NCBI RefSeq assembly: GCF_927798215.1
Contig: NZ_CAKMMW010000017.1
Span: 119,471-183,470 of the forward strand
From: Paenibacillus_E allorhizoplanae
GTDB lineage: Bacteria > Bacillota > Bacilli > Paenibacillales > NBRC-103111
Direction of reading: 5' to 3'
Length of the DNA stretch: 64,000 nucleotides
Made by a program: the position numbers and the translations under genes. Under the pieces are notes generated by a model, which searched no databases, was not told the DNA's origin, and saw only the letters and a list, made by a program, of their open reading frames with translations. Every line of letters starts with the position of its first letter. Position 1 is the stretch's first letter. Positions 41,189-49,666 of this stretch are shown one piece after another.

Positions 41189-42469
41189 GTGGAATTACAA
41201 GCTTACTGGGCTATCGGCATTTTCTTACTTATTTATGCGATTATCATTTCCGAGAAAATTCACCGTACCATTATCGCGATGATCGGAGCCGTGCTGATGG
41301 TTGTTTTTGGCATCGTCAGCCAAGAGACAGCTCTGCATCACATCGACTTCAACACGCTGGGCCTACTCATCGGGATGATGATTATCGTGGGCATTACAGC
41401 GGAGACGGGGCTTTTCAAATATGTCGCGGTGAAGGCAGCTAAGCTCGCCAAGGGACAACCGCGAAGGATATTGATCGCGCTCGTGATTATCACAGCGGCA
41501 TGCTCTGCCTTTTTGGACAATGTAACGACCGTCCTTCTCATGGTCCCTGTCACCCTGAGCATTACGAGACAGCTTCGCGTGAATCCATTTCCGTTCCTTT
41601 TCACACAAATCTTGGCCTCGAATGTTGGGGGGACAGCCACGCTGATCGGCGATCCACCTAATATTATGATTGGCAGCGCAGTGAAAGAGCTTACGTTCAT
41701 GGCATTTATCTCGAACCTGACACCAATCGTCATCATCATCCTATTGGCTTATATTCCATTGTTCCTGCTGCTTTTCGGGAAACAAGTCAAATCCACCCCT
41801 GAGCTGCAACAGAGCATTATGGAGATGGATGAGAACGCAATGCTAACGGATCGTAAGCTGCTCTGGAAATGCCTCATCGTTCTGGCACTTACCATTCTAG
41901 GCTTCTTCTTGCATCAAAGCTTGCATTTGGAATCGGCAACAGTTGCATTGAGCGGCGCGTTTCTGCTGCTTCTCCTTACTGGCGAGCACATGCTGGAGCC
42001 TGCTTTTGCTAGTATCGAGTGGCCTACGATCTTCTTCTTTGTCGGTCTTTTCGTGCTCGTATCCGGGCTTGTAGAAACAGGTGTAATAACCCAACTAGCT
42101 GTACACGCGATTGAACTGACAGGTGGCAATGAGCTTGCAACCTCCATGCTGATCCTATGGCTGAGCGCGATTGCATCGGCTTTCCTCGATAACATCCCAT
42201 TCGTAGCCACGATGATTCCATTGATTCAGGAAATGGGCAATATGGGCGTCAGTAATCTAGAACCGCTATGGTGGAGTCTAGCATTGGGTGCTTGTTTGGG
42301 GGGCAATGGCACATTGATCGGGGCGAGCGCAAACTTGATTGTTGCTGGCCTAGCCGGCAAAGAGGGTTACCCAATCACCTTTGTGAAATATTTGAAATAT
42401 GGCTTCCCGCTGATGATCATTTCGATCGTTCTGTCCAGCTTATATATTTATTTCAGGTATTTGATGTAA
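41189..42469 (+). CDS. ArsB/NhaD-family ion permease
   Basis: A 426-aa protein with about 11-12 membrane segments, of the ArsB/NhaD (IT) superfamily. Paired family motifs are seen: TACSAFLDNVTTVLLMVPVT and SAIASAFLDNIPFVATMIPL, plus NVGGTATLIGDPPNIMIG and GNGTLIGASANLIVAGLAG. Members move arsenite, dicarboxylates or Na+/H+; with a CPA1 antiporter two genes downstream a Na+/H+ role is plausible but not proven. GTG is chosen as start because GGAGG lies eight bases before it; that GGAGG is itself inside the first codons of the longer ATG frame (41174). Confidence 0.88.
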   Translation: MELQAYWAIGIFLLIYAIIISEKIHRTIIAMIGAVLMVVFGIVSQETALHHIDFNTLGLLIGMMIIVGITAETGLFKYVAVKAAKLAKGQPRRILIALVIITAACSAFLDNVTTVLLMVPVTLSITRQLRVNPFPFLFTQILASNVGGTATLIGDPPNIMIGSAVKELTFMAFISNLTPIVIIILLAYIPLFLLLFGKQVKSTPELQQSIMEMDENAMLTDRKLLWKCLIVLALTILGFFLHQSLHLESATVALSGAFLLLLLTGEHMLEPAFASIEWPTIFFFVGLFVLVSGLVETGVITQLAVHAIELTGGNELATSMLILWLSAIASAFLDNIPFVATMIPLIQEMGNMGVSNLEPLWWSLALGACLGGNGTLIGASANLIVAGLAGKEGYPITFVKYLKYGFPLMIISIVLSSLYIYFRYLM

Positions 42470-42488
42470 TAAAAAGGAGGTAAGTGCC

Positions 42489-42767
42489 ATGTTAACGTAC
42501 ACGTTTGACGAGACCGCCATCGAACTCAGTGAAACAGCTAACGACCAAGATATTGAATTTCGTATTCACGTTCTCGGGGATGCGACTATGGATCAACGGG
42601 TGAAAGACGTTCAGCTCGATTTTGACCATAACCACGTTATGACCGATGTCTTGTTCTACGCTTATCACGATCATAACTACCAATTCATTGTCCGCATGGA
42701 TTACTACGAGGCCTTTATTCTATCTCTTATGAAGCATCGCATTTTGACTAGTGTCACTTGGGTGTAG
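42489..42767 (+). CDS. 92-aa protein between two ion transporters, unknown
   Basis: ATG after AAAAGGAGG, 19 bases downstream of the NhaD-like gene and 63 bases before the CPA1 gene, so almost surely cotranscribed. Sequence is acidic and beta-rich with several His/Asp clusters (VQLDFDHNHVMTDVLFYAYH, DHNYQFIVRMDYYEAFILSL), suggesting a small metal- or ligand-binding fold. No signal peptide or membrane helix. Family not recognised; a regulatory role toward the flanking transporters is speculation based on position. Confidence 0.82.
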   Translation: MLTYTFDETAIELSETANDQDIEFRIHVLGDATMDQRVKDVQLDFDHNHVMTDVLFYAYHDHNYQFIVRMDYYEAFILSLMKHRILTSVTWV

Positions 42768-42830
42768 CCAAGTTAGCAACATTGTTTACACAATTGAAAC
42801 ACTTGGGTGAGAAGACGAGGAGGAACTGAC

Positions 42831-44012
42831 ATGATTCACTACTGGCTAGTCCTGCTTGCCATTGCAGTAGCCATTGCCTATTTGGCGGATAAAACGAAGC
42901 AACCCTACCCTACACTGCTCGTCATTGCTGGTTTACTCCTTGGACTTCTCCCCATTCCCGCTATGGATGAGTTGAAAGATTACATTGCTTCCGACCATGT
43001 GTTTCAAACTACAGTTATTCTTATCTTCTTATCCGCCCTCATTGGGGATGCCGCGATCAAGCTGCACTTCCATGAGGTGAAGGAAAACAAGCGGCCTATC
43101 CTGCTGCTCTCCTTACTCGGTACAATGATTACCTTTGTTCTTGTAACCGTGCTCTGCTCCGTTTTCTTAGGTCTCTCCCTGCAAAGGGCACTCGTATTCG
43201 GCGCCTTAATGGCCGCTACAGATCCCGTTTCCGTGCTCAGTATCTTCAAGTCGCTAGGACTTAACTCAAAGCTATCCACCATCGTCGAGGGTGAAAGCTT
43301 AGCCAACGACGGTGTCGCCGTCGTCCTGTTCAAAATTGCACTAGTCACCACAATGCTCAGCATGTCCAGTCTCCTTGATGGCACATTAGAGTTTGCTAAA
43401 GTGGTTATCGGCGGCATGGCAATCGGGATCTTGGGCGGCTTCCTAGCTTCCAGAATTACCTCACGCATCGATAACTATCTCGTCGAAATTGGTCTATCCA
43501 TCGTCTTATTCTATGGCGTATTCGAAGTCGCTGAGATGTTCCATCTTTCGGGGGTAATCTCGGTCGTCTTCGCTGGGCTATTGCTCGGGACTTACGGGAA
43601 AAACATCGGCATGTCCGATACCACACTGGAGAAAATGGACTCCTTCTGGGAAGTCATCGCCTTCATTGGCAATGCCCTTATTTTCCTTATGGTGGGCTTG
43701 GAAATTTCGAACATCAACTTCACGGACAAATGGCTAGAGATCGGCGGCAGTATCGTCATCGTCCTCCTCGCCAGATTCATTGCCGTGTATGCAAGTCTCG
43801 CTATGGATCGCGATATGCCTTCGGCTTGGAAGCCCATCATCGCTTGGGGCGGGCTGAAGGGCTCGCTGTCCATAGCGCTCCTGCTAGGTGTGTCGCCTGA
43901 CTTCGAAGGTCGCGACCTGCTGCTCGCGATGACGTTCAGCAATGTCGTATTCTCACTGCTCGTTCAAGGGACGACCTTGAGTCGATTAGTTGCGCTACTG
44001 AAGGTGAAATAA
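42831..44012 (+). CDS. CPA1-family cation:proton antiporter (NhaP/NhaK-like)
   Basis: A 393-aa membrane protein with ~12 segments and the hallmark CPA1 motifs: ALMAATDPVSVLSIFKSLGL (the ATDPV segment in the crossed helices), IVEGESLANDGVAVVLFKIA (the ND ion-binding pair), and AWGGLKGSLSIALLLG (conserved Arg/Lys helix). It exchanges Na+, K+ or Li+ for protons. It lacks the long C-terminal regulatory tail of NhaK-type proteins. ATG at 42831 has AGGAGG ahead; the longer frame from 42807 has no site. Third gene of the cation operon, ending at a bidirectional terminator facing the K+ channel gene. Confidence 0.9.
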   Translation: MIHYWLVLLAIAVAIAYLADKTKQPYPTLLVIAGLLLGLLPIPAMDELKDYIASDHVFQTTVILIFLSALIGDAAIKLHFHEVKENKRPILLLSLLGTMITFVLVTVLCSVFLGLSLQRALVFGALMAATDPVSVLSIFKSLGLNSKLSTIVEGESLANDGVAVVLFKIALVTTMLSMSSLLDGTLEFAKVVIGGMAIGILGGFLASRITSRIDNYLVEIGLSIVLFYGVFEVAEMFHLSGVISVVFAGLLLGTYGKNIGMSDTTLEKMDSFWEVIAFIGNALIFLMVGLEISNINFTDKWLEIGGSIVIVLLARFIAVYASLAMDRDMPSAWKPIIAWGGLKGSLSIALLLGVSPDFEGRDLLLAMTFSNVVFSLLVQGTTLSRLVALLKVK

Positions 44013-44053
44013 GGGGATGGTGCTACCGTCGACGATCCCCCTCAACAGACACG

Positions 44054-44100
44054 ACAAAAAAGAGCCAAGAGGACCAACCCCCCTCCCGGCTCTTCTTCTA
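44054..44100. terminator. Bidirectional terminator between antiporter and K+ channel genes
   Basis: Stem AGAGCCAAGAGG with its complement CCTCCCGGCTCT (imperfect), T-rich on both sides: TTCTTCTATTT on plus and TTTTTTGTCGTG on minus. Confidence 0.8.
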
Positions 44101-45132
44101 TTTCTGCGTCAATCGTCCGTACGTTTCCTTATCACAAATGACGAAAAGCTTAGCTCCCTGCGGAATCTCTTCATGAAGCCTTTTATTGATATTCAGATGC
44201 TCGCCATCTGAGATCAGTGTCGCACCCTTTTGCAGCAAATCCTGAAAAGCATCATGGAACGTCACCCACTTCGCCTGTGTAGGGATCTCGTAGAGGTCCT
44301 CCCCCTGGGGCGTACGGGTTAGCAGCTGCGTAAGAATCTTAGAGCTGCCTGGATTGAAGGCGGAGCGTACCGCAAGCTGCGAAATGGTCTCACTGCCAAA
44401 GATGAATTCATCGATGCGAATGTGCTGGAAGTTGGGCAGATTTTGCTTATCACGGATCTCCACTATCGTGTACACGTGGTTATAATTGCGCTCGATGGTC
44501 GTCGCGACCAGTAAGGTTTTGCCATCGACGAAGGCGGGATCGCGAATCGTGTTCTGGAACTGAGTCACTTCATCGGCGAAAATGAACACCGCCCTCGCCT
44601 TCGATGTATTGGCCATTTCGAGTGTCGCCACGAGCTGCGGATTGCCCAGCACATAATGCACCCGCTCATGGTGAATCGGGCTTTTTTCCAGCGTATCTAT
44701 AAGAACAACCTCCACAACGGGGTCTGAGTTCAGGATCTCTTTAATCGCATTCTCCGCATGCTGGCTCCAATCAATAATCACAAAATGGTTCGTACCCGCA
44801 TACCTCAATTTGCCTTCCTCCTTCTTCCGCTGGTAAACAAATAACGCATCCACGACTTTGCTAATCGTAATTGAAATAAGTCCAATACCGAAGATATAGA
44901 CGACGATCCCTAAGCATTTGCCTGCAACTGTATGTGGATAAAAGTCACCATAGCCCACTGTCGTAACGGTCGTCATCACCCACCACAAGCCGTTAAATCG
45001 GGTCTCAAAGGTGCTCGGCTCTAGCTCATAGGCTAACAGCGAACTTCCCCCAATGAACACCACCGCTACTCCAAAAATAAAGAGGTTATTCCATCGGATT
45101 AGACGCAATAAGAATTTCGAGAAGAAAAGCAT
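44098..45132 (-). CDS. Potassium channel with cytoplasmic RCK domain (YugO/MthK-like)
   Basis: A 344-aa channel. Two membrane helices flank the pore loop with selectivity filter TTVTTVGYGDFYP (about residues 54-66). Residues ~115 onward form an RCK/TrkA-N-like domain (NHFVIIDWSQHAENAIKEIL, VVLIDTLEKSPI, HYVLGNPQLVATLEMANTSK) and a C-terminal ligand domain. The glycine motif of NAD-binding RCKs is replaced (IDWSQHAENA), so the ligand may be Ca2+ or a nucleotide rather than NAD(H). ATG follows CAGGAGG. Convergent with the antiporter operon; together they suggest a K+/Na+ homeostasis locus. Confidence 0.9.
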   Translation of the reverse strand: MLFFSKFLLRLIRWNNLFIFGVAVVFIGGSSLLAYELEPSTFETRFNGLWWVMTTVTTVGYGDFYPHTVAGKCLGIVVYIFGIGLISITISKVVDALFVYQRKKEEGKLRYAGTNHFVIIDWSQHAENAIKEILNSDPVVEVVLIDTLEKSPIHHERVHYVLGNPQLVATLEMANTSKARAVFIFADEVTQFQNTIRDPAFVDGKTLLVATTIERNYNHVYTIVEIRDKQNLPNFQHIRIDEFIFGSETISQLAVRSAFNPGSSKILTQLLTRTPQGEDLYEIPTQAKWVTFHDAFQDLLQKGATLISDGEHLNINKRLHEEIPQGAKLFVICDKETYGRLTQK

Positions 45133-45258
45133 GATGACCTCCTGACAGGCATAGGCCCAACAATTTCCAAACTATTCATCTAGTATATCAAGAAAAATGC
45201 TCTTAGATGAATGAATCGTAACGCATCTGCCTCTTTCAACTCACGATTTTTTTCATTT

Positions 45259-45274
45259 TGTCGGGAATCCGACA
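45259..45274 (+). promoter_or_regulatory. Palindrome upstream of the Crp/Fnr gene
   Basis: TGTCGG-GAAT-CCGACA, perfect 6-bp arms, 108 bases before the crp-like start. It may be an operator, but no regulator is assigned; the spacing to a TATAAC-like -10 near 45304 is about 30 bases. Confidence 0.45.
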
Positions 45275-45381
45275 TTCTAGCGTGAAATCATGTGATAATA
45301 TACATATAACAGATTGGAATACTCGGTATTAAACGATGATGTGCACTCTTTAAGAAATAAGAATGGGAGAATGATCCTATT

Positions 45382-46047
45382 ATGGACCAATTACATGAGT
45401 TTGCTGACATTCAGGAAAAAGACCCCACAAAGGAAGTCATGCTTGAGGCTTTTCGAAAACATGGCATTAGTCATACTTACCGAAAAAATGAGTTTGTTTT
45501 TCAGGAAAATGACTTGCCAAGCGGTGCCTATTATGTGGCTTCAGGATTAATTAAGATTTCCCAATCCTCCGAGGAGGGGCAAGGAATTACCTTGTTTCTT
45601 CGCTATGAGGGGGAAGTTTTCGGCAATGCGGAAGTGTTGACGAACATAGCTCGGAAGCGCTACGCCAAGTGTCTCGTGGACAGCCAAATCCTTACACTAG
45701 ACAGTCGGAAGTTTCTCGAATTAGCCAAGGAAAATGCAGAGTTTTCCTATTCCGTCGCCGTTCTAGGTGCTCGCAGACTCCTGCAAACACAGCGAATGGT
45801 CGAAACTTTAATCTCCCGCCCCGTCGCCTGGAGGCTCGCTTGGTTCCTCCTGCAGTTGGGCAAACCGACGGATGAGAAGCTCGAAGTTCAGGTGCCGCTC
45901 AGTCATGAAGAGATCTCCTATGTCATTGGCTGCAGCAGACAAACCGTCACGGAAACATTGAACAAATGGCGCGATAAAGGACTTATCGATTATGCCAAAA
46001 AGAAGATCGTTGTCTATCATCCGAACCGTTTCTTCACCGACATTTAG
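45382..46047 (+). CDS. Crp/Fnr-family transcriptional regulator
   Basis: A 221-aa regulator with N-terminal cyclic-nucleotide-binding-like beta barrel (FVFQENDLPSGAYYVASGLI, LFLRYEGEVFGNAEVL) and C-terminal HTH (LSHEEISYVIGCSRQTVTET LNKWRDKG). The N-terminus lacks the Cys cluster of Fnr, so it is not an oxygen-sensing Fe-S type; single Cys residues are present in the barrel and the HTH. It immediately precedes the Ssu-like transporter operon on the same strand (27-base gap), so it is likely its regulator. Effector unknown. Confidence 0.9.
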   Translation: MDQLHEFADIQEKDPTKEVMLEAFRKHGISHTYRKNEFVFQENDLPSGAYYVASGLIKISQSSEEGQGITLFLRYEGEVFGNAEVLTNIARKRYAKCLVDSQILTLDSRKFLELAKENAEFSYSVAVLGARRLLQTQRMVETLISRPVAWRLAWFLLQLGKPTDEKLEVQVPLSHEEISYVIGCSRQTVTETLNKWRDKGLIDYAKKKIVVYHPNRFFTDI

Positions 46048-46074
46048 ACGAACATCAGCCTGGAGGCCAACCCT

Positions 46075-46914
46075 ATGATCACGATAAATCATGTGAATAA
46101 ATCCTTTTCACAGAAAAAAGGCAAATCTTATACGGCTTTAGATCACGTTTCTCTCACGATTAAAAAGGGAGAATTCGTCTCCATCGTAGGACCTTCAGGC
46201 TGTGGGAAATCCACCCTCTTGAATCTGATCGCCGGATTCGAACAAGTGAGCAGCGGAACGATTACCGTCAATGGGCAAAAGGTTACTGCGCCAGGAGCCG
46301 ATCGCATTGTCGTTTTCCAAGAACACGGCTTGTTTCCTTGGCTTACGGTACTGGATAATGTGGCCTTCGGTTTGAAGCAAAAAGGGCTATCCAAGAAAGA
46401 ACGCTATGCACTTGCTTCTGAACAAATTAAAGCTGTGCACTTGAGCAAGTTCATCGATCGTTATCCGCATGAGCTGTCTGGCGGGATGAAACAAAGAGTA
46501 GCGATTGCCAGAGCGCTCGTTATGGATCCTGAGATCCTCTTAATGGATGAACCCTTTGCAGCATTGGATGAGCAAACGCGCTTCATTTTACTGAAGGATT
46601 TGGAAGAGATTTGGCTTAAGACCGGTAAAACCATCTTGTTCATTACGCACAACATTCGTGAAGCCGTCATGTTATCAGATCGTGTTGTCGTGATGGCAAC
46701 GCAGCCAGGCAGGGTTAAGAAGGAATTCGCCGTGCAGGCAGCTAGGCCTCATCAAAGCAGTGATCCGCTCATTCATGCTTTGGAAAATAAAATTATGGAA
46801 GCTCTGACGGATGAGCTCGAGAAGGTAGTCAGAGAGGAGCTTGGCCATGCATACAGCCTTAAGAAGAACGCTATTTCTAATTCTGCTGCTGATCATATGG
46901 GAGTTGGGATTTAG
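46075..46914 (+). CDS. ssuB: ABC ATPase of an SsuB/TauB-like importer
   Basis: A 279-aa ATPase: Walker A GPSGCGKST near residue 41, Q-loop FQEHGLFPWLTVLDN (typical of nitrate/sulfonate/taurine transporters), signature LSGGMKQRVAIARAL, Walker B ILLMDEPFAALD. It overlaps the permease gene by 68 bases. The family imports sulfonates, taurine, nitrate or thiamine precursors; with the binding protein below, sulfonate-type substrates are favoured. No ssuD/ssuE monooxygenase is in the window. Confidence 0.9.
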   Translation: MITINHVNKSFSQKKGKSYTALDHVSLTIKKGEFVSIVGPSGCGKSTLLNLIAGFEQVSSGTITVNGQKVTAPGADRIVVFQEHGLFPWLTVLDNVAFGLKQKGLSKKERYALASEQIKAVHLSKFIDRYPHELSGGMKQRVAIARALVMDPEILLMDEPFAALDEQTRFILLKDLEEIWLKTGKTILFITHNIREAVMLSDRVVVMATQPGRVKKEFAVQAARPHQSSDPLIHALENKIMEALTDELEKVVREELGHAYSLKKNAISNSAADHMGVGI

Positions 46915-47602
46915 AATTTTCCAGTGGGGGTGGAAGTTTCCTTCCCCGCTGCAAACCTTCCAGGCCTTCTATGACGGGTTTGTTAACGGACATCTCTTAA
47001 GTGCCATTGGAGCTAGTCTCCGTCGCTTACTCATTTCATTTGCCATTTCCATTGGGATTGGGACACTATTAGGTTATTTATTTGCTCGCTATCGGTATTT
47101 TGACGAAACCTTTGGCTTTGTCGTTGTTGCCCTCCAGACCGTCCCGAGTATCGCTTGGCTTCCCTTTGCAATTATCTGGTTCGGACTCAATGACACTTCG
47201 GTCATTTTCATTACGACTATTGGCGCAACATGGACAATGTCGATGGCAAGCCGTACAGGGATCATGAACATTTCCCCGATTCATCTACGAGCTGCGCAAA
47301 TGCTGGGAACAGGCAGCGGATACCGCTTATTCTTTCAAGTGCAGCTGCCGGCGGCATTTCCCCATTGGATTACAGGCATCCGCGTAGCTTGGGCCTTCGC
47401 ATGGCGGGCACTTGTAGCTGGCGAGCTGATTGCCAAAGGCGTGGGGCTCGGGCAAATGCTGCAGGATGGACGCGGACTTGGCGATACGGCAACGATCCTG
47501 TGTGTCGTCATCATCATCGCTGTGATCGGTACCATTTCAGATCATTTCTGCTTTAAACAACTAGAGGATCGCATTGTGCTTCGTTTTCAGCTTAAGAAAT
47601 AA
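46847..47602 (+). CDS. ssuC: ABC permease of an SsuC-like importer
   Basis: A 251-aa permease with six membrane segments and the family EAA region (MSMASRTGIMNISPIHLRAA QMLGTG). ATG at 46847 has AGGAG seven bases upstream, lying inside the end of the ATPase frame; the longer frame from 46841 starts two codons earlier at a TTG without better spacing. The 68-base overlap with ssuB indicates translational coupling. Confidence 0.88.
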   Translation: MHTALRRTLFLILLLIIWELGFRIFQWGWKFPSPLQTFQAFYDGFVNGHLLSAIGASLRRLLISFAISIGIGTLLGYLFARYRYFDETFGFVVVALQTVPSIAWLPFAIIWFGLNDTSVIFITTIGATWTMSMASRTGIMNISPIHLRAAQMLGTGSGYRLFFQVQLPAAFPHWITGIRVAWAFAWRALVAGELIAKGVGLGQMLQDGRGLGDTATILCVVIIIAVIGTISDHFCFKQLEDRIVLRFQLKK

Positions 47603-47638
47603 ATGGCGTTTCCTAGAACCAAATAAGGGGGAATTAGT

Positions 47639-48667
47639 GTGAAAAAAGTAGGTTGGATCATGAGTTTGGTTTTAGTCGTACCCTTGGTTTTGTCTGCTTG
47701 CGGCCAGAGTAAAGAGACTGCTTCAAGCGCTGTCAGTACGACTGTGAAAATTGGTATTTTGAAAAACGTCACCCATGCTCCGGGATTTATCGCCCTGCAA
47801 AACAACTATTTTCAGGACGCTTTTGGTAAAAACGCCAAGATTGACGTCACGGCTTTTGACAATGGAGCGGACTTCGCAACAGCGATTGCCACGGATCAAA
47901 TTGATATTGGCTACGTGGGACCGGGACCGGTCATCAATCAATATTTGAAAAGCAAAAATATCCGAGTCATTGCTGGCGCGAATAACGGCGGTGCCGTATT
48001 AGTTGCACGCAAGGACGCAGGCATCAACTCTGTTAAGGATCTCGTCGGCAAAACAGTAGCTGTTGCTGCTAAAGGAGGCACGCCAGATCTATCCCTTCGT
48101 TTGCTGCTCAAACAGGAAGGATTAAAAGTATCGACCGATACGTCAGGCGTACAAATCGTTACGCGTGCCCCGGCAGATACGTTAGTTGCGATCCGTCAGA
48201 AAGAAGTGGACGCGACCTTGATTGCAGAGCCTTGGGGCACACAGATTATCCAAGAGGGTTCTGGTACAATTTTAGTCGACTGGAACAAGATCCCGCCAAA
48301 AGACGGGAACTATCCGTTAACGATTCTCGTAGCCAGCGATACGTTTCTGAAGGATCACCATGATTTGGCCAAAAAAGCCGTGAAAGCCAACAAACAAGCG
48401 ATCGATTTCATTCAGCAAAACCCGAGCAAAGCTTATGATCTGATTAGCGATGAATTGAAGCAGTTAACGGGTAAAGGAATGGAACCTGCGCTCATCAAAA
48501 CCGCTCTCGACCACTTGAAATTAACCGAAGAGATCACGTTAGAGGATATTAATGAGCAGGCTAAAACCTCTTTTGATGCAGGGTACTTAAAAGTGAAAGC
48601 GGAAGAGTTGGATTTCAGCAAATTCCTCGATTTATCTCTTTTAAATGAAGTGCGAAAAGAAAAATAA
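47639..48667 (+). CDS. ssuA: SsuA-like substrate-binding lipoprotein
   Basis: A 342-aa lipoprotein with lipobox VLSACGQSKE near residue 20. Mature domain: TVKIGILKNVTHAPGFIALQ, FDNGADFATAIATDQIDIGY VGPGP, and GAVLVARKDAGINSVKDLVGKTVAVAAKGGTPDLSL in the NMT1/SsuA-like fold. GTG start after GGGGG. Position after ATPase and permease is typical. The fold serves aliphatic sulfonates, taurine, nitrate and thiamine precursors, so the ligand is inferred only. Confidence 0.88.
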   Translation: MKKVGWIMSLVLVVPLVLSACGQSKETASSAVSTTVKIGILKNVTHAPGFIALQNNYFQDAFGKNAKIDVTAFDNGADFATAIATDQIDIGYVGPGPVINQYLKSKNIRVIAGANNGGAVLVARKDAGINSVKDLVGKTVAVAAKGGTPDLSLRLLLKQEGLKVSTDTSGVQIVTRAPADTLVAIRQKEVDATLIAEPWGTQIIQEGSGTILVDWNKIPPKDGNYPLTILVASDTFLKDHHDLAKKAVKANKQAIDFIQQNPSKAYDLISDELKQLTGKGMEPALIKTALDHLKLTEEITLEDINEQAKTSFDAGYLKVKAEELDFSKFLDLSLLNEVRKEK

Positions 48668-48693
48668 CCATATGTGACTGAGGAGGCCTTCAC

Positions 48694-49614
48694 TTGTTTA
48701 TACAACCACAGGAAAACCTATTACCTGATTATCATGAGCACATCAAAGTCGTCATTCTTGGTACGGGCACACCGAGGGCTTTTTATGGCAGGGCGAAGGC
48801 AGGCGTCGCTATTCTCGCAGGGGATAAAACCTTTCTATTCGATTGCGGAGGCGCGACCGTTGATCAATTGATTAAGGCGGGGATTATGCCGCAAAGGATT
48901 TCGGATGTCTTTTTCACACACCATCATAGCGATCATAATTCAGGGTTTTTCGATGTCTTCATCACGAGCTGGCGGACACATGTGATCGCGGATCGGGTTT
49001 TTGAGGGGCGAAAAGGGCCTATGAATGTCTATGGACCCACTACAACGAAAGAGATTATTGGCAAAATGAGAGCCTCATTCGATTTCGACGTAAATCTCCG
49101 AGTGAACTATAACTTCTCTGCGGGTGAAGGAGCGGACATTCGTTATTTTGAAAGCAACGATGGTGTTGTTTACGACCAAGGCGGCATTAAAATCACCGCT
49201 TTCGAAGTCGATCATAAACCTGTTGATCCTGCTATTGCCTATAAATTCGAGTTCAACGGGAGGTCGGTAGTCATTTCGGGCGATACCATCCCGGTTGACA
49301 ATATGATCAAACATAGTCGCGGTGCGGATTTACTTGTACACGAATCTTATAACAAAGCGTGGTTGGACGCGCTGATTGCCAAATTTCCAGAGCAGACCAT
49401 TGGCCTGTCTAATCCAGCCAAGTATCATTCAACGACGCACCAAGTGGCAGAAATCGCCCGAGAAGCAGACGTGGCTCATCTGGTGCTCACCCATCACATT
49501 CCTGCTCCTGCCGCCACTGAGGAGGCGGAGGCCGCCTACACAGAAGGCATGAGCGACATCTACGAGGGACGAATTACGATGGCTCGAGATTTAATGGTAT
49601 TTGACCTCTCGTAA
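48694..49614 (+). CDS. MBL-fold metallohydrolase in the Ssu-like operon
   Basis: A 306-aa metallo-beta-lactamase-fold enzyme. Metal motif THHHSDHNSGFFD is near residue 75, with LLVHESY later, a DHKPVDPAIAYKFE loop and LTHH. It resembles RNase Z/arylsulfatase-type MBL proteins (VVILGTGTPRAFYGRAKAGV, FDCGGATVDQLIKAG). TTG start is supported by GAGGAGG seven bases upstream. Being last in the Crp-Ssu transporter operon (26-base gap), it may hydrolyse the imported compound, for example a sulfate ester; that is inference. Confidence 0.85.
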   Translation: MFIQPQENLLPDYHEHIKVVILGTGTPRAFYGRAKAGVAILAGDKTFLFDCGGATVDQLIKAGIMPQRISDVFFTHHHSDHNSGFFDVFITSWRTHVIADRVFEGRKGPMNVYGPTTTKEIIGKMRASFDFDVNLRVNYNFSAGEGADIRYFESNDGVVYDQGGIKITAFEVDHKPVDPAIAYKFEFNGRSVVISGDTIPVDNMIKHSRGADLLVHESYNKAWLDALIAKFPEQTIGLSNPAKYHSTTHQVAEIAREADVAHLVLTHHIPAPAATEEAEAAYTEGMSDIYEGRITMARDLMVFDLS

Positions 49615-49617
49615 TGA

Positions 49618-49656
49618 AAAGCAGCCCTGAGTTATTCGCCCAGGGCTGCTTCTTTA
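49618..49656. terminator. Bidirectional terminator between MBL and repeat-protein genes
   Basis: Perfect 11-bp stem AAGCAGCCCTG/CAGGGCTGCTT with an 11-base loop followed by CTTTATCTG on plus and TTTCATTACG on minus. Confidence 0.82.
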
Positions 49657-49666
49657 TCTGCCACGC

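Noticed and set aside
41189..42469. Arsenite efflux pump (ars operon)
   Set aside because: No arsR, arsC or arsA nearby; the CPA1 antiporter neighbour points to monovalent cations, though arsenite cannot be excluded by sequence alone.
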